From positions 1 to 64,000 of the forward strand of contig CAZGDB010000006.1 in NCBI GenBank assembly GCA_964524705.1: DNA of 64,000 nt, given 5' to 3'. A model generated the notes under the pieces. The model ran no database searches, was not told where the DNA came from, and saw only the letters and a program-made list of their open reading frames with translations. A program made the position numbers and the translations under genes. The stretch comes from CAZGDB01 sp964524705 (GTDB lineage: Bacteria > Pseudomonadota > Gammaproteobacteria > Berkiellales > Berkiellaceae). Shown here one piece after another: positions 26,739 through 34,983 of this stretch (position 1 is its first letter; the number at the start of each line of letters is the position of its first letter).

Positions 26739-28052
26739 TTACCAAGTGCTTTTTTTTAAAGAAGCGTCCCGCTCTTCTGGTTTTTTTTCCTGTTCTGCTG
26801 GAACGTCATTTTTTCCTACTATTATTGAAGGCTGGTTTTGTGAAATTGAATGTAAACCCCTCTTCCCTTCAGTCAGAACATTTTTTATCGTTTTTTGCTG
26901 AAGACGCCGACGCGTAATTTTATTTTTTAAAACAGTCCAGAAGTTGGCAAAACTTAAAGAAATCAACTCTATACGATCCCATAACTTTTTAAAAAAACCA
27001 GGCTTGGTCGTAATGGTAGACTCAACATTAGGCTTGATCTCTAAAAAAGCCTTCTTTATTTTTTGATTACCGCATTCTAGCGCAATCAACAATGGTGTTT
27101 TCCCTTGATCGTTCTGTAAAGAACGATCAGCATTTTTACTTAATAAATATCGCACGATATTTACTTTTTCTGCCATCACTGCGATATACAAAGGGGTTTC
27201 TTTTTGTTTGTTTTGTATATTTAGTTGTGTGGCATCCTCTTCAAATAACGCCCTCGCCACTTCTACTGTTCCAGAAGCAGCAGCATAATGCAAAGGCGTA
27301 TTCTCATCTTTATCTTTTGTAATCTCTAAACCTTCATCCAAAAAGAAATTCAACAGGTCAAGTTTTCCTTGAAGAGCAACTAGATGTAAAGCGGTCACTC
27401 CAGATTTAATATCTTTCAGTTTAAGATCTACATGTTGTTTTTTAAGCGCAAGACATAACCCTTTATAATTAATATTAGGATCGTTCGCCTGAAGAAAAGA
27501 ATGTAACAAAGATGTGCGATTTTCTTTTGTTTGCAGAAGACTTTTTCCTTTTAGAGTTTTCAAACTTAAATCTGCACCTTGTTCAATTAAAAAAGCCATT
27601 ACTGGAAACATATTCAACCTAAGCTTCCGCGACGCATATACTGGAGTTTCTCCTTTTTTATTCTGTGCATTTTTATTAGCACCATTTTTTAATAACAATT
27701 TTGTGATTTTTAGCAAATGCTCCAACGGCACCCCTTCTTTTTCTTTACACAAAAAATGTAAAGGGGTATCCCCGTCTTTATTTTTTGAATTTACATCTGG
27801 AAAAACTACCGCTCCATTAATCCCTATCTTTTTATTTAGCAGTGTTTCTACTAACTCACCGTCGCCACACAAGCAAGCAACCTCCAATATCGTCAAACCT
27901 GTTTTATCTTTACCACGCCAAGTAAAGTTGTCGACCTTTGGGGCTGATTGAAGTGAAAGCCGCAATTTACGTAAGCAATACTTGAGGTTTTGTGTATCAC
28001 CACTATCTAAATACCCCTGTATTTCCTTCATGTATTCGCTAATTAAGATCAT
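26739..28052 (-). CDS. ankyrin-repeat protein
   Basis: A 437-aa protein with about eight ankyrin repeats over residues 10-330; the clearest repeats contain GDTPLHFLC, KGETPVYAS, VTALHLVALQG, ENTPLHYAAASG and KETPLYIAVMA. The C-terminal 100 residues are basic, with a hydrophobic patch (about 365-380) and no repeats. AGGA precedes the ATG by about seven bases. No signal peptide. It sits in the accessory block between rluD and bamD, upstream of an unknown gene on the same strand. Confidence 0.88.
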   Translation of the reverse strand: MILISEYMKEIQGYLDSGDTQNLKYCLRKLRLSLQSAPKVDNFTWRGKDKTGLTILEVACLCGDGELVETLLNKKIGINGAVVFPDVNSKNKDGDTPLHFLCKEKEGVPLEHLLKITKLLLKNGANKNAQNKKGETPVYASRKLRLNMFPVMAFLIEQGADLSLKTLKGKSLLQTKENRTSLLHSFLQANDPNINYKGLCLALKKQHVDLKLKDIKSGVTALHLVALQGKLDLLNFFLDEGLEITKDKDENTPLHYAAASGTVEVARALFEEDATQLNIQNKQKETPLYIAVMAEKVNIVRYLLSKNADRSLQNDQGKTPLLIALECGNQKIKKAFLEIKPNVESTITTKPGFFKKLWDRIELISLSFANFWTVLKNKITRRRLQQKTIKNVLTEGKRGLHSISQNQPSIIVGKNDVPAEQEKKPEERDASLKKSTW

Positions 28053-28258
28053 TTTTTTATCCTAATACATTAAGATACCCCCACATTAACGGTAGAGTAA
28101 GATTTTTTATTTTAGTTCCTTATAGTGCAGGTAAATGTATTGTGTTTTTTTTAGATTAGAGAACAAGGAGAGACTCACAGGACCATACATATAGATCCGA
28201 TATATTGTCTATTTTTAGGGCAAAGTGAGTAGGGTGAGGCTCACGCCTCACCCCTCTC

Positions 28259-28292
28259 ACAGAACCGTACGTACGGACCTCGTATACGGCTC
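28259..28292 (-). ncRNA. group II intron domain V
   Basis: Read on the minus strand, GAGCCGTA pairs with TACGGTTC (with one G-U wobble), an internal CG bulge follows, and TACG/CGTA forms the upper stem around a five-base loop. Length (34 bases) and AGC triad match catalytic domain V. Domain VI follows immediately. Confidence 0.8.
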
Positions 28293-28302
28293 ATGTAAAC
28301 AA

Positions 28303-28758
28303 TTATCCTATTTCTAGGACAGAGTTTCCGGTTGTATATGAAGTTAAGTCAACCAGCTTTAACTCCTTGTGGAACGATTGATTTGGCATAGACATGTTCG
28401 CTAGGGGGCTGTTTGCATTCCACCAACTTTGCATTTTAATACACTTAAATGGCGGCTTGCGCCCCAGCTGTTTCAGGCTTCGATGAAGTCTCCCGGGCGT
28501 CTTCCATTGTCTCAGCTGTATGCAGCATAATCGTCGTCTCATCGATGCCATTAAATTCTTCAATATTCCAGCACAGTTTGCTATCCTGAAGTAATTCACA
28601 AAACCTCTTAACAATGCGTGAATCGCCTGCACTAGCGCTAAGACTCCACTGCTCGTATTTCGTTTTGTGATTTGTTTCAGCTTCTTCTTTAACCTAACGA
28701 TCTTCTTCTCCTGTATGGCCGTATGTGTTGTGTGTATTTCTACACCCAAGAAATTTAC
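28303..28758 (-). pseudogene. 3' fragment of group II intron maturase
   Basis: About 150 codons matching the end of a group II intron reverse transcriptase/maturase: NFLGVEI marks the last reverse-transcriptase block, followed by the maturase domain X (RLKKKLKQITKRN, ALLRGFVNYF, RRRLCCIQLRQWK) and a SWWNA motif. A stop lies just upstream, and the first 300 or so residues of the enzyme are missing, including the catalytic YxDD. It is a deletion remnant within the intron. Confidence 0.8.
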
Positions 28759-29062
28759 CCTTGTTTATTGGTGATCTATTCTTGTCAGCCTCCTGCCTTC
28801 AAGCGGCGATACAAGGCTTCCCCAGTTTTAAGTACGCCATCCTCAATCACATCACAGTCCTGACCAAGTATCGGACTTCACGCTATTCTGCATGCTTATC
28901 GCTACTGCGCTGCCGTATTTTGTTGACTTTCACTATATACCCTTAACTTCCTATGGCTTCCTTCAGCCCCCACCGCTACCAGTGACGCCCTTGCCATTCG
29001 GATTGCCTTCCACTTGGTCGGGTAGCCTCTGCTTCTTTCAGCAGACTAGGTTGCCTAAACAG

Positions 29063-29086
29063 AAAATGCACCCAAAGGTGCATTTT
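29063..29086 (-). terminator. rho-independent terminator of the Inc-like gene
   Basis: AAAATGCACC and GGTGCATTTT form a perfect ten-base stem around CAAA, followed on the minus strand by a T-run inside the stem's end. It lies about 30 bases after the stop of the gene ending at 29116, and the intron remnant begins just beyond it. Confidence 0.8.
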
Positions 29087-29115
29087 CTTGTAATATAGCC
29101 TGCTCAATAATGATT

Positions 29116-30171
29116 TTACTTTGAGAATGATTTGATTTGTTGACGTACGGCCTTCTTTTGGCTACGCGACATCTTGAACCCTAGAGGTTCAACAAACTCA
29201 TACTCAGATCCAGAGTCAGAGTCAGAATAAGAATCAGTATTTTTTTGTTGTACTATAACTGGATTAGGCGCGCGCGTAAGATCCACACTTCCTTCAATAC
29301 CTTCTTCAATAACCGCGCATGTATTACCTTCTTTTTTTCCAAACACACGACCAATGGCATTATATAAACTAGAAGCAGCATTCTTCGCTAAGCCAACAGG
29401 TGCATTACCTGTAATTGTCTCTTTTGTTGTTTTAGCAACATCGGATATTTCTTTTTTTGTGATCGCAAAGACTTCTGGTATCTCTTTAGTTGTTACATCA
29501 AGTATGTTTTTTCCGCTATCAATCGCACCTTTAGTACTAACTAATACTTTTTTACCCGTATTAATCGCACCATGCACTGCATTAATCGCGCCTTGGGTAG
29601 ATTTTGCAAGCGGAGCCACTTGTTTTTTTGTTTCAGCAATAACCCCCCCTAATTTAAACACCGCTCCATTAACTGATACTATAGTGCGTCTCAAAGCATG
29701 CGCAGTTGGACGCACTTCTTTTTTTACTGCACGAACAGTTTGATGCGCGCTTTCAATCACTTTATTCGCACGTCGAGCCAACGGTTTAATGTGGGCGCTC
29801 GTTTGACGAACAGTCTCACGAACATCCTCCACTGCACCTTTAGTAGACATTAAAACATTATGTAAATCATTGCTACGCAAGGCAATAAAATAACCTACCC
29901 ACCCCCCTACTAATGCAATCCCAGCAGTAACAGAAAGACTGATAGCAATAAAAGGATTACTAATAAATACTAAGCAAAGCACCACCGCAGAGACAGTCAA
30001 TGCGGAAGTTAAAGCCATCATCCAACCGACATTACGTGGATTATTGGTATTGTTAGAAACCACAGAAGCTTCAGCCACGGGTTCTTGCAAAACTGGACGA
30101 GCAAGCCTCACAGGAGGCCTTGGTTGCTTGCGTACTCTCATATTTAAACCTTTACATTGTTGAGATGGCAT
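29116..30171 (-). CDS. Inc-like membrane protein with helical repeats
   Basis: A 351-aa protein, family not recognised. A basic, Pro-rich N-terminus is followed by two closely spaced membrane helices (about 50-71 and 74-97), then a long amphipathic helical region (about 105-270) built of repeats in which Lys, Thr, Ile and Val alternate (STKGAID, TTKEI and similar). The tail is rich in Ser and Asp, then basic. The helix pair matches the bilobed hydrophobic domain of chlamydial Inc proteins, which sit in the vacuole membrane. A shorter, related-looking gene is at 32657. A palindrome lies upstream and a terminator downstream, so it forms its own unit. Confidence 0.6.
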   Translation of the reverse strand: MPSQQCKGLNMRVRKQPRPPVRLARPVLQEPVAEASVVSNNTNNPRNVGWMMALTSALTVSAVVLCLVFISNPFIAISLSVTAGIALVGGWVGYFIALRSNDLHNVLMSTKGAVEDVRETVRQTSAHIKPLARRANKVIESAHQTVRAVKKEVRPTAHALRRTIVSVNGAVFKLGGVIAETKKQVAPLAKSTQGAINAVHGAINTGKKVLVSTKGAIDSGKNILDVTTKEIPEVFAITKKEISDVAKTTKETITGNAPVGLAKNAASSLYNAIGRVFGKKEGNTCAVIEEGIEGSVDLTRAPNPVIVQQKNTDSYSDSDSGSEYEFVEPLGFKMSRSQKKAVRQQIKSFSK

Positions 30172-30198
30172 AAGTTAATCCTTATTTTTCATTATTAT

Positions 30199-30218
30199 TG
30201 AGGTACACGTGCACCTCA
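30199..30218. promoter_or_regulatory. 20-base near-perfect palindrome
   Basis: TGAGGTACACGTGCACCTCA differs from its own complement at only two symmetric positions. It lies between the divergent Inc-like gene and bamD, 28 bases before the former start, so it could be an operator or a 5'-leader hairpin. Confidence 0.4.
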
Positions 30219-30337
30219 CAGCATTAGTTGTCAGTTAGATTACTATATTTTTTTTATCAAAGCAAGCGCTCACAGCTTCTTTCTCTTCTCGTTTTGTTTA
30301 ATAATCTCTTGTATCGCAACCTATCTGAGTTAATTAC

Positions 30338-31081
30338 ATGTCTTCAGTATTTATTAAAAGTGTTCTCGTAATAGGTGTAACCGCATTATTAAGTGCTTGC
30401 CAAAGTCTTGATAAAGAAAAGCAATATGACAGCCAATCAGATGCTCAAATTTATAAAAGCGCTGTTAAAAAACTTAAAAAAGGTAAATATCCTGATGCAG
30501 TTGAAGATTTAGAAGCACTGGAAGCCCGTTATCCTTTTGGTGACTATGCTCAAAAAGCTGAACTAGCATTAGTCTATGGCTATTATAAAGCAGAAGATTA
30601 CGCCTCAGCCCTAGCTGCAGCCGATCGCTTTATCCAGCTCTATCCTACAAGTCCAGAACTTCCTTATGCCTATTACCTCAAAGGCATGGTCCGTTTTTAC
30701 GAAACCATGGGCTTCACAGACCGCTATCTTCCTATAGAACGTAGTCAGCGTGATAAAGAACCTGCTGAACAAGCTTTTATTGCGTTTAAAGTAATCTTAG
30801 AACGCTTCCCAGACTCCCCGTATGCCACAGATGCTAGAGCTCGCATGGTGTTCTTGCGTAACATGTTAGGTAAACATGAGTTAGAAGTAGCTCAGCATTA
30901 CTTTGATAAAAAAGCATACCTAGCTTGCGTTAACCGTGCCCATGCCGTCTTGGAAAAGTTTTCTGAAACCCCAAGCGTTCTGCCTGCACTAGAACTCTTA
31001 GAGCGTGCTTATCTCAAATTAGGGTTCACCAAAGAAGCACAACAAATGGCTGACATCAAGAATGCACAGCCTGATCTTTAA
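30338..31081 (+). CDS. bamD: outer membrane assembly lipoprotein BamD
   Basis: A 247-aa lipoprotein with signal peptide and lipobox LLSAC (Cys21). Five TPR-like repeats follow, starting IYKSAVKKLKKGKYPDAVEDLEAL, with the BamD signatures RYPFG, YYKAEDYASAL and RFPDSPYA. It is the essential partner of BamA in inserting beta-barrel proteins. Its 3' end overlaps the convergent thioredoxin-like gene by 26 bases. Confidence 0.93.
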   Translation: MSSVFIKSVLVIGVTALLSACQSLDKEKQYDSQSDAQIYKSAVKKLKKGKYPDAVEDLEALEARYPFGDYAQKAELALVYGYYKAEDYASALAAADRFIQLYPTSPELPYAYYLKGMVRFYETMGFTDRYLPIERSQRDKEPAEQAFIAFKVILERFPDSPYATDARARMVFLRNMLGKHELEVAQHYFDKKAYLACVNRAHAVLEKFSETPSVLPALELLERAYLKLGFTKEAQQMADIKNAQPDL

Positions 31082-31541
31082 TCAAACGTTCTAAAACAAT
31101 GGGCTCTATTTTACCAATAAAGGGCCCATGAACCTTACCTTCTGGGTCTATCACAAAGTTTGCAGGAATACTGGTAAAGCTTGGTAACTTAAAAAAGGCT
31201 TTAGGGTCTTGTTGTAACAACCTAAACTTTAAATGATATTGTGCAACAAATTGCTGCAACACTCCCACCGGAGGTAAATCAATATGCACACTCAAGATTT
31301 CAATCTGCGGCCAGGTCTGCGCTATGGTATTCAGTACATCTAGTTCTTCCTCACAGGCGTTACACCAGTCGGACCAATAACTCACAAGTCGCCACTTATT
31401 ATAGGGAACCGCCGTACTCACAGTTTGACCTAAATCATTTTTAAGTGCAGGCGTTTGGATCCAAAGCACTAAATACCAAGCCAACACCAAACAGCCCAGC
31501 CCATAGAGCCCCCAACCTAACCAACGAGTTTCTTTTCTCAT
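31056..31541 (-). CDS. TlpA-like membrane-anchored thioredoxin
   Basis: A 161-aa protein with one N-terminal membrane anchor (about 9-28) and a periplasmic thioredoxin domain. The redox motif is WCNAC (about residues 60-64), and the cis-proline segment is TSIPANFVID. TlpA/ResA-type proteins reduce disulfides, for example in cytochrome c maturation. No cytochrome genes are near. The substrate cannot be deduced. Confidence 0.8.
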   Translation of the reverse strand: MRKETRWLGWGLYGLGCLVLAWYLVLWIQTPALKNDLGQTVSTAVPYNKWRLVSYWSDWCNACEEELDVLNTIAQTWPQIEILSVHIDLPPVGVLQQFVAQYHLKFRLLQQDPKAFFKLPSFTSIPANFVIDPEGKVHGPFIGKIEPIVLERLIKDQAVHS

Positions 31542-31587
31542 GTAGATCTCTTATTATACCAACTACAATGCCAAACCATTATTACAG

Positions 31588-32181
31588 ATGAAAACACCTT
31601 ACATTTTAATTATCTATTATACCAAAAACAAAGCTGCACGATTATTAGCTGAACAACTAGCTCTGGGTATAGAATCTGGCGGTCACTTTACCACGATGTT
31701 ACGTACTGTAGCACCTATTGGAGAGCTCACAGAAGACAGAATACCGCAAGTGCCAGACAGTGGGCCGCCTTTTGTTACACTAGAGGAACTTAAAAATGCT
31801 GCAGGCCTTGCTATAGGCAGTCCAGCGTATTTTGGAGCCATGGCCGCACCTATAAAACAATTTTTAGATACAACCAGCACCCTTTGGATGAATGCAAGCT
31901 TAATCGGTAAACCCGCAACCGTTTTTACAGTTAGTGAAAGCATGCATGGCGGCCAAGAATCTACCCTACTCTCCATGATGATCCCCCTCTTACACCATGG
32001 AATGGTAATCGTAAGCGTGCCTTATAGCATTCCAGAATTAAATAGTACTCGTTCTGGTGGAACACCTTATGGCGTGAGTCATGTAGGACTTTTTGGGCAA
32101 AACCTGACTCCTGAAGAAACTCGAATTGCCTTTGCACATGGAAAACATTTTGCAAGCATCGCCCAAAAACTAAACAGCTAA
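31588..32181 (+). CDS. wrbA: WrbA-family NAD(P)H:quinone oxidoreductase
   Basis: A 197-aa flavodoxin-like protein. WrbA marks are the FMN loop IIYYTKNKAARLLAE near the N-terminus, GSPAYFGAMAAPIKQFLD, the GKPATVFTVS strand and the end with GQNLTPEE. WrbA reduces quinones by two electrons and guards against redox stress. Six bases downstream starts a frame interrupted by stops (32187-32642). Confidence 0.9.
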   Translation: MKTPYILIIYYTKNKAARLLAEQLALGIESGGHFTTMLRTVAPIGELTEDRIPQVPDSGPPFVTLEELKNAAGLAIGSPAYFGAMAAPIKQFLDTTSTLWMNASLIGKPATVFTVSESMHGGQESTLLSMMIPLLHHGMVIVSVPYSIPELNSTRSGGTPYGVSHVGLFGQNLTPEETRIAFAHGKHFASIAQKLNS

Positions 32182-32186
32182 AAAAT

Positions 32187-32642
32187 ATGGATGCCCCTCA
32201 AGAACCAAAAAATCCAAATACGCCACCAGAAGAAGCAGAAGAAGTTCAGCAGGTACGACCTAATATTTCTTTTTTACAAAGTTTACAGCGCCCAAAAGCG
32301 CCTCCAGCACATGCTAAAAGAACACCACCTCCCAGACAGGACAAAATATCTGATCAGAAACCTCAATAAGCAGTAAGTTCTGACAAAACAGCCTATTTTA
32401 TCCTATACGCACAACAAAACACAGAAATCGTATTACCATTTGACATCAATATCCCTAATACACTACTGCCAAACTTTAAGATTGGTCCACTCACATAAGC
32501 AACACTAGATCACAATTTAGAAAAAGTTAAATTATTATTGAAACAAAAAAACGTGTATACACCACATATCTTGAAAACAAAAAATACTTGTGTTAATCAG
32601 TTAACTATGTTAATCTGCGCAAATAAAAACAACTATGTATAA
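32187..32642 (+). pseudogene. decayed gene with two in-frame stops
   Basis: One reading frame runs from an ATG at 32187, six bases after wrbA, to a stop at 32640-32642. Two TAA codons interrupt it (32367-32369 and 32496-32498). The first 60 codons are Pro/Lys/Gln-rich; the later parts read like protein (YFILYAQQNT, LEKVKLLLKQKN), the last resembling an ankyrin-type helix. The 60-codon opening part could instead be a small intact protein. Not recognised. Confidence 0.5.
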
Positions 32643-32656
32643 CCAAGGAACGCATT

Positions 32657-33265
32657 ATGCCTGCACCAGCACAAAATAATTATCATTTTAATCCACGCAA
32701 CGCTGCGTTATGGGGAATTTTAACCACTGTCATCACCTTAAATTTAGCATTAGCTTGTTTAACCTTGATACCAAATGTTGTATTGGCAACCCAGTTAGCA
32801 GCCCTTTGTATCGGAATATTAGTGGGCGGTTGGGCATTGTACGGTCTCAGCGTTGCTGCAAATTTTATAATGGACGCGACGAATAGATTTTTTGAAAATT
32901 TACAAAGAAATCTAGAACCTGCAATTCAGGCGACCAATAGAACAGCACAGCATGCTGAAAATGCCGCTCATGTTGTAGCACATCCTCTGAATGCTGCGGC
33001 CAATGCTGCAAATGGGATAGCGGGCGCTGCGGTCAACGTAGCGAATGCTGCGGTTACTGCACTACAACCAGCACCTATCATACTACGTACTGAAGATCAT
33101 CCTGATGAGAATGATGTCGTCGTGGTACATCGTTCCATCACTACTCCAGAAAATCCAGGTTTGGGATCTTGGTTAAAAGGGCTATTGTTTAGCCCCAACG
33201 TCACCGTCCATCATATACCACTAGAGGAACAACAAGCGCAGCTAGTTCCACCTGTGCAAATCTAA
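32657..33265 (+). CDS. short Inc-like membrane protein
   Basis: A 202-aa protein, family not recognised. Two neighbouring membrane helices (about 18-38 and 42-64) follow a short polar N-terminus. Then comes an Ala/Asn-rich helical stretch (about 70-135) with repeated NAANA/NVANAA units and an acidic-to-polar tail. The layout parallels the protein at 29116-30171, including the VGGW motif in the second helix. AAGGA precedes the ATG. The 3' end overlaps prfC by four bases, tail to tail. A host-vacuole membrane role is a guess by analogy. Confidence 0.55.
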   Translation: MPAPAQNNYHFNPRNAALWGILTTVITLNLALACLTLIPNVVLATQLAALCIGILVGGWALYGLSVAANFIMDATNRFFENLQRNLEPAIQATNRTAQHAENAAHVVAHPLNAAANAANGIAGAAVNVANAAVTALQPAPIILRTEDHPDENDVVVVHRSITTPENPGLGSWLKGLLFSPNVTVHHIPLEEQQAQLVPPVQI

Positions 33266-34857
33266 CCAGCCTCTGCGCAATGCTCTCTAGTATCTGAGAA
33301 CTCTAATTCTGGCCATCGTTCCTGCATCAACCGTAAGTTGACCATACTCGGGGCCAGATAGGTGAGATTATCTGCAATATCATATGCTAGGTACTCTTGG
33401 CACTTCTGTTTAAACTCTTCCAGCTTTTTAGCATTATTGCTTTTTACCCAGCGTGCGGTCACCACTGAGATCACATCGTAAACACACTCAGCCTTATATT
33501 CCTCTGCTAACCTAAAAGCCACCACATCAAACTGTAGCACCCCAACAGCCCCTAAAATCATAGTATTACCCAGTAAAGGTCTAAAAACCTGAGTAGCCCC
33601 TTCTTCAGATAGCTGGGTTAGTCCTTTCATTAAGGCCTTAGTCTTTAAAGGATCTTTAGGGCGTACCGCCTTAAACAGCTCTGGTGCAAAATAAGGGATC
33701 CCAGTAAAACTCAACTGCTCCCCTTGGGTAAAGGTATCTCCAATTTGCAACAATCCATGGTTATGGATACCAATGATATCCCCCGCCACAGCTTGTTGAA
33801 CTTGTTCACGTTCAGAAGCCATAAAGGTTACAGCATTTTGAATACTGACTTCACGTTTTAAACGCGTATGCCAGACTTTCATACCCTTATTATAAACCCC
33901 AGAACAAATTCTAAAGAACGCGATACGGTCTCGATGATTAGGGTCCATATTTGCTTGAATCTTAAACACAAATCCTGAGAATGTAGATTCTTCTGGTTGT
34001 ACCTCTCGCGTTTGTGTCGAACGCGGAAAAGGAGCTGGCCCATAGCTTTGTAAAGCATCTAGGATATGCTGCACCCCAAAGTTATTTAAAGCGGACCCAA
34101 AATAGACTGGCGTTTGTTTACCTGCTAAAAATGCTGTTCTATCAAATTCTGTCCCTGCCCCTTTGACCAACTCCAACTCTTCTTGGAAGGACTTAAATAA
34201 ACGCGGATATCTTTCCTCTAAAATATGCGCATCGGTACCAGGAATAACCTCAGCCTCTTGCACTACATCTCCTTTACCGGGAGTAAAGAGGTAATAACAA
34301 TCTTTTTGTAAATCATAGACTCCTTTAAAATCACGCCCTATGCCTAAAGGCCAGGTCATTGGTACACAATGTAGGTTCAATGAGGTTTCGATTTCATCTA
34401 AGAGATCTAAGGGAGAACGGCCTTCACGGTCTAACTTATTAATAAAGGTTAATACCGGGGTCGTTCTCAACCGACAGACTTCCATTAGTTTCAAAGTTCT
34501 AGACTCTACCCCTTTTACACAGTCGATCACCATCAACGCAGCATCCACTGCAGTGAGGGTTCTGTAGGTATCTTCAGAGAAATCTTCATGTCCAGGCGTG
34601 TCTAATAAGTTAAGCACTGCACCTTTATAAGGAAACTGAATAACGGAGGTGGTAACAGAAATCCCCCGCTCTTGTTCCATTTTCATCCAATCTGAAAGTG
34701 CATGCTTGGTTGCCTTACGACCTTTTACGGTGCCCGCTAACTGAATAGCACCTCCGAACAGCAACAGTTTTTCGGTTAACGTGGTTTTACCAGCATCTGG
34801 GTGCGAAATAATCGCAAAAGTACGCCTTTTAGGGTACTCCAGTAGTGCATCTGACAT
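33262..34857 (-). CDS. prfC: peptide chain release factor 3
   Basis: A 531-aa translational GTPase that recycles release factors RF1 and RF2. The G1 motif HPDAGKTT is at residues 19-26, DTPGHEDFSEDT is the G3 motif, and NKLD the G4 motif. The EF-G/Tet-like region 2 and C-terminal domain are present. Length is normal for RF3, and EF-G or LepA are excluded by the G3 wording (FSEDTYRTL). Confidence 0.95.
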   Translation of the reverse strand: MSDALLEYPKRRTFAIISHPDAGKTTLTEKLLLFGGAIQLAGTVKGRKATKHALSDWMKMEQERGISVTTSVIQFPYKGAVLNLLDTPGHEDFSEDTYRTLTAVDAALMVIDCVKGVESRTLKLMEVCRLRTTPVLTFINKLDREGRSPLDLLDEIETSLNLHCVPMTWPLGIGRDFKGVYDLQKDCYYLFTPGKGDVVQEAEVIPGTDAHILEERYPRLFKSFQEELELVKGAGTEFDRTAFLAGKQTPVYFGSALNNFGVQHILDALQSYGPAPFPRSTQTREVQPEESTFSGFVFKIQANMDPNHRDRIAFFRICSGVYNKGMKVWHTRLKREVSIQNAVTFMASEREQVQQAVAGDIIGIHNHGLLQIGDTFTQGEQLSFTGIPYFAPELFKAVRPKDPLKTKALMKGLTQLSEEGATQVFRPLLGNTMILGAVGVLQFDVVAFRLAEEYKAECVYDVISVVTARWVKSNNAKKLEEFKQKCQEYLAYDIADNLTYLAPSMVNLRLMQERWPELEFSDTREHCAEAG

Positions 34858-34922
34858 ATTTTTAACTCAATACTTAATTTTGGACTAAAGCGTATATTTG
34901 CTATTATAACGCGTTTGCTTTT

Positions 34923-34941
34923 GACTCACTAGTCCTGAGTC
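34923..34941. promoter_or_regulatory. inverted repeat upstream of the DASS gene
   Basis: GACTCA at 34923-34928 and TGAGTC at 34936-34941 form a perfect six-base inverted repeat, about 40 bases before the transporter start and near a TATAAT box (about 34955-34960). It could be an operator. Confidence 0.35.
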
Positions 34942-34983
34942 TTTAACAAAAGTCAGTATAATTACATACAATTGGAGTTTTAC

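Larger units (their letters stand above)
28215..29060 (-). mobile_element. group II intron remnant
   Basis: On the minus strand the 3' part of a bacterial group II intron is readable: domain V, a 34-base hairpin with the AGC triad (28259-28292), and a domain VI stem GGGTGAGGC/GCCTCACCC (28232-28253). Upstream is a fragment of the intron-encoded maturase (28303-28749) and intron-like 5' RNA sequence to about 29060. Most of the reverse transcriptase is missing, so the element cannot move by itself. It lies directly behind a transcription terminator (29063-29086). The exact 5' and 3' ends are not fixed. Confidence 0.7.

Noticed and set aside
28725..29098. Two overlapping plus-strand open frames of 68-73 codons opposite the intron remnant
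   Set aside because: They lie antisense to intron RNA sequence and show no protein-like features beyond chance; similar spurious frames are common opposite structured RNA.
32187..32642. Reading the two TAA codons as sense codons (genetic code change)
   Set aside because: All core genes in the window end with normal stops, including TAA, so simple decay is the better explanation.
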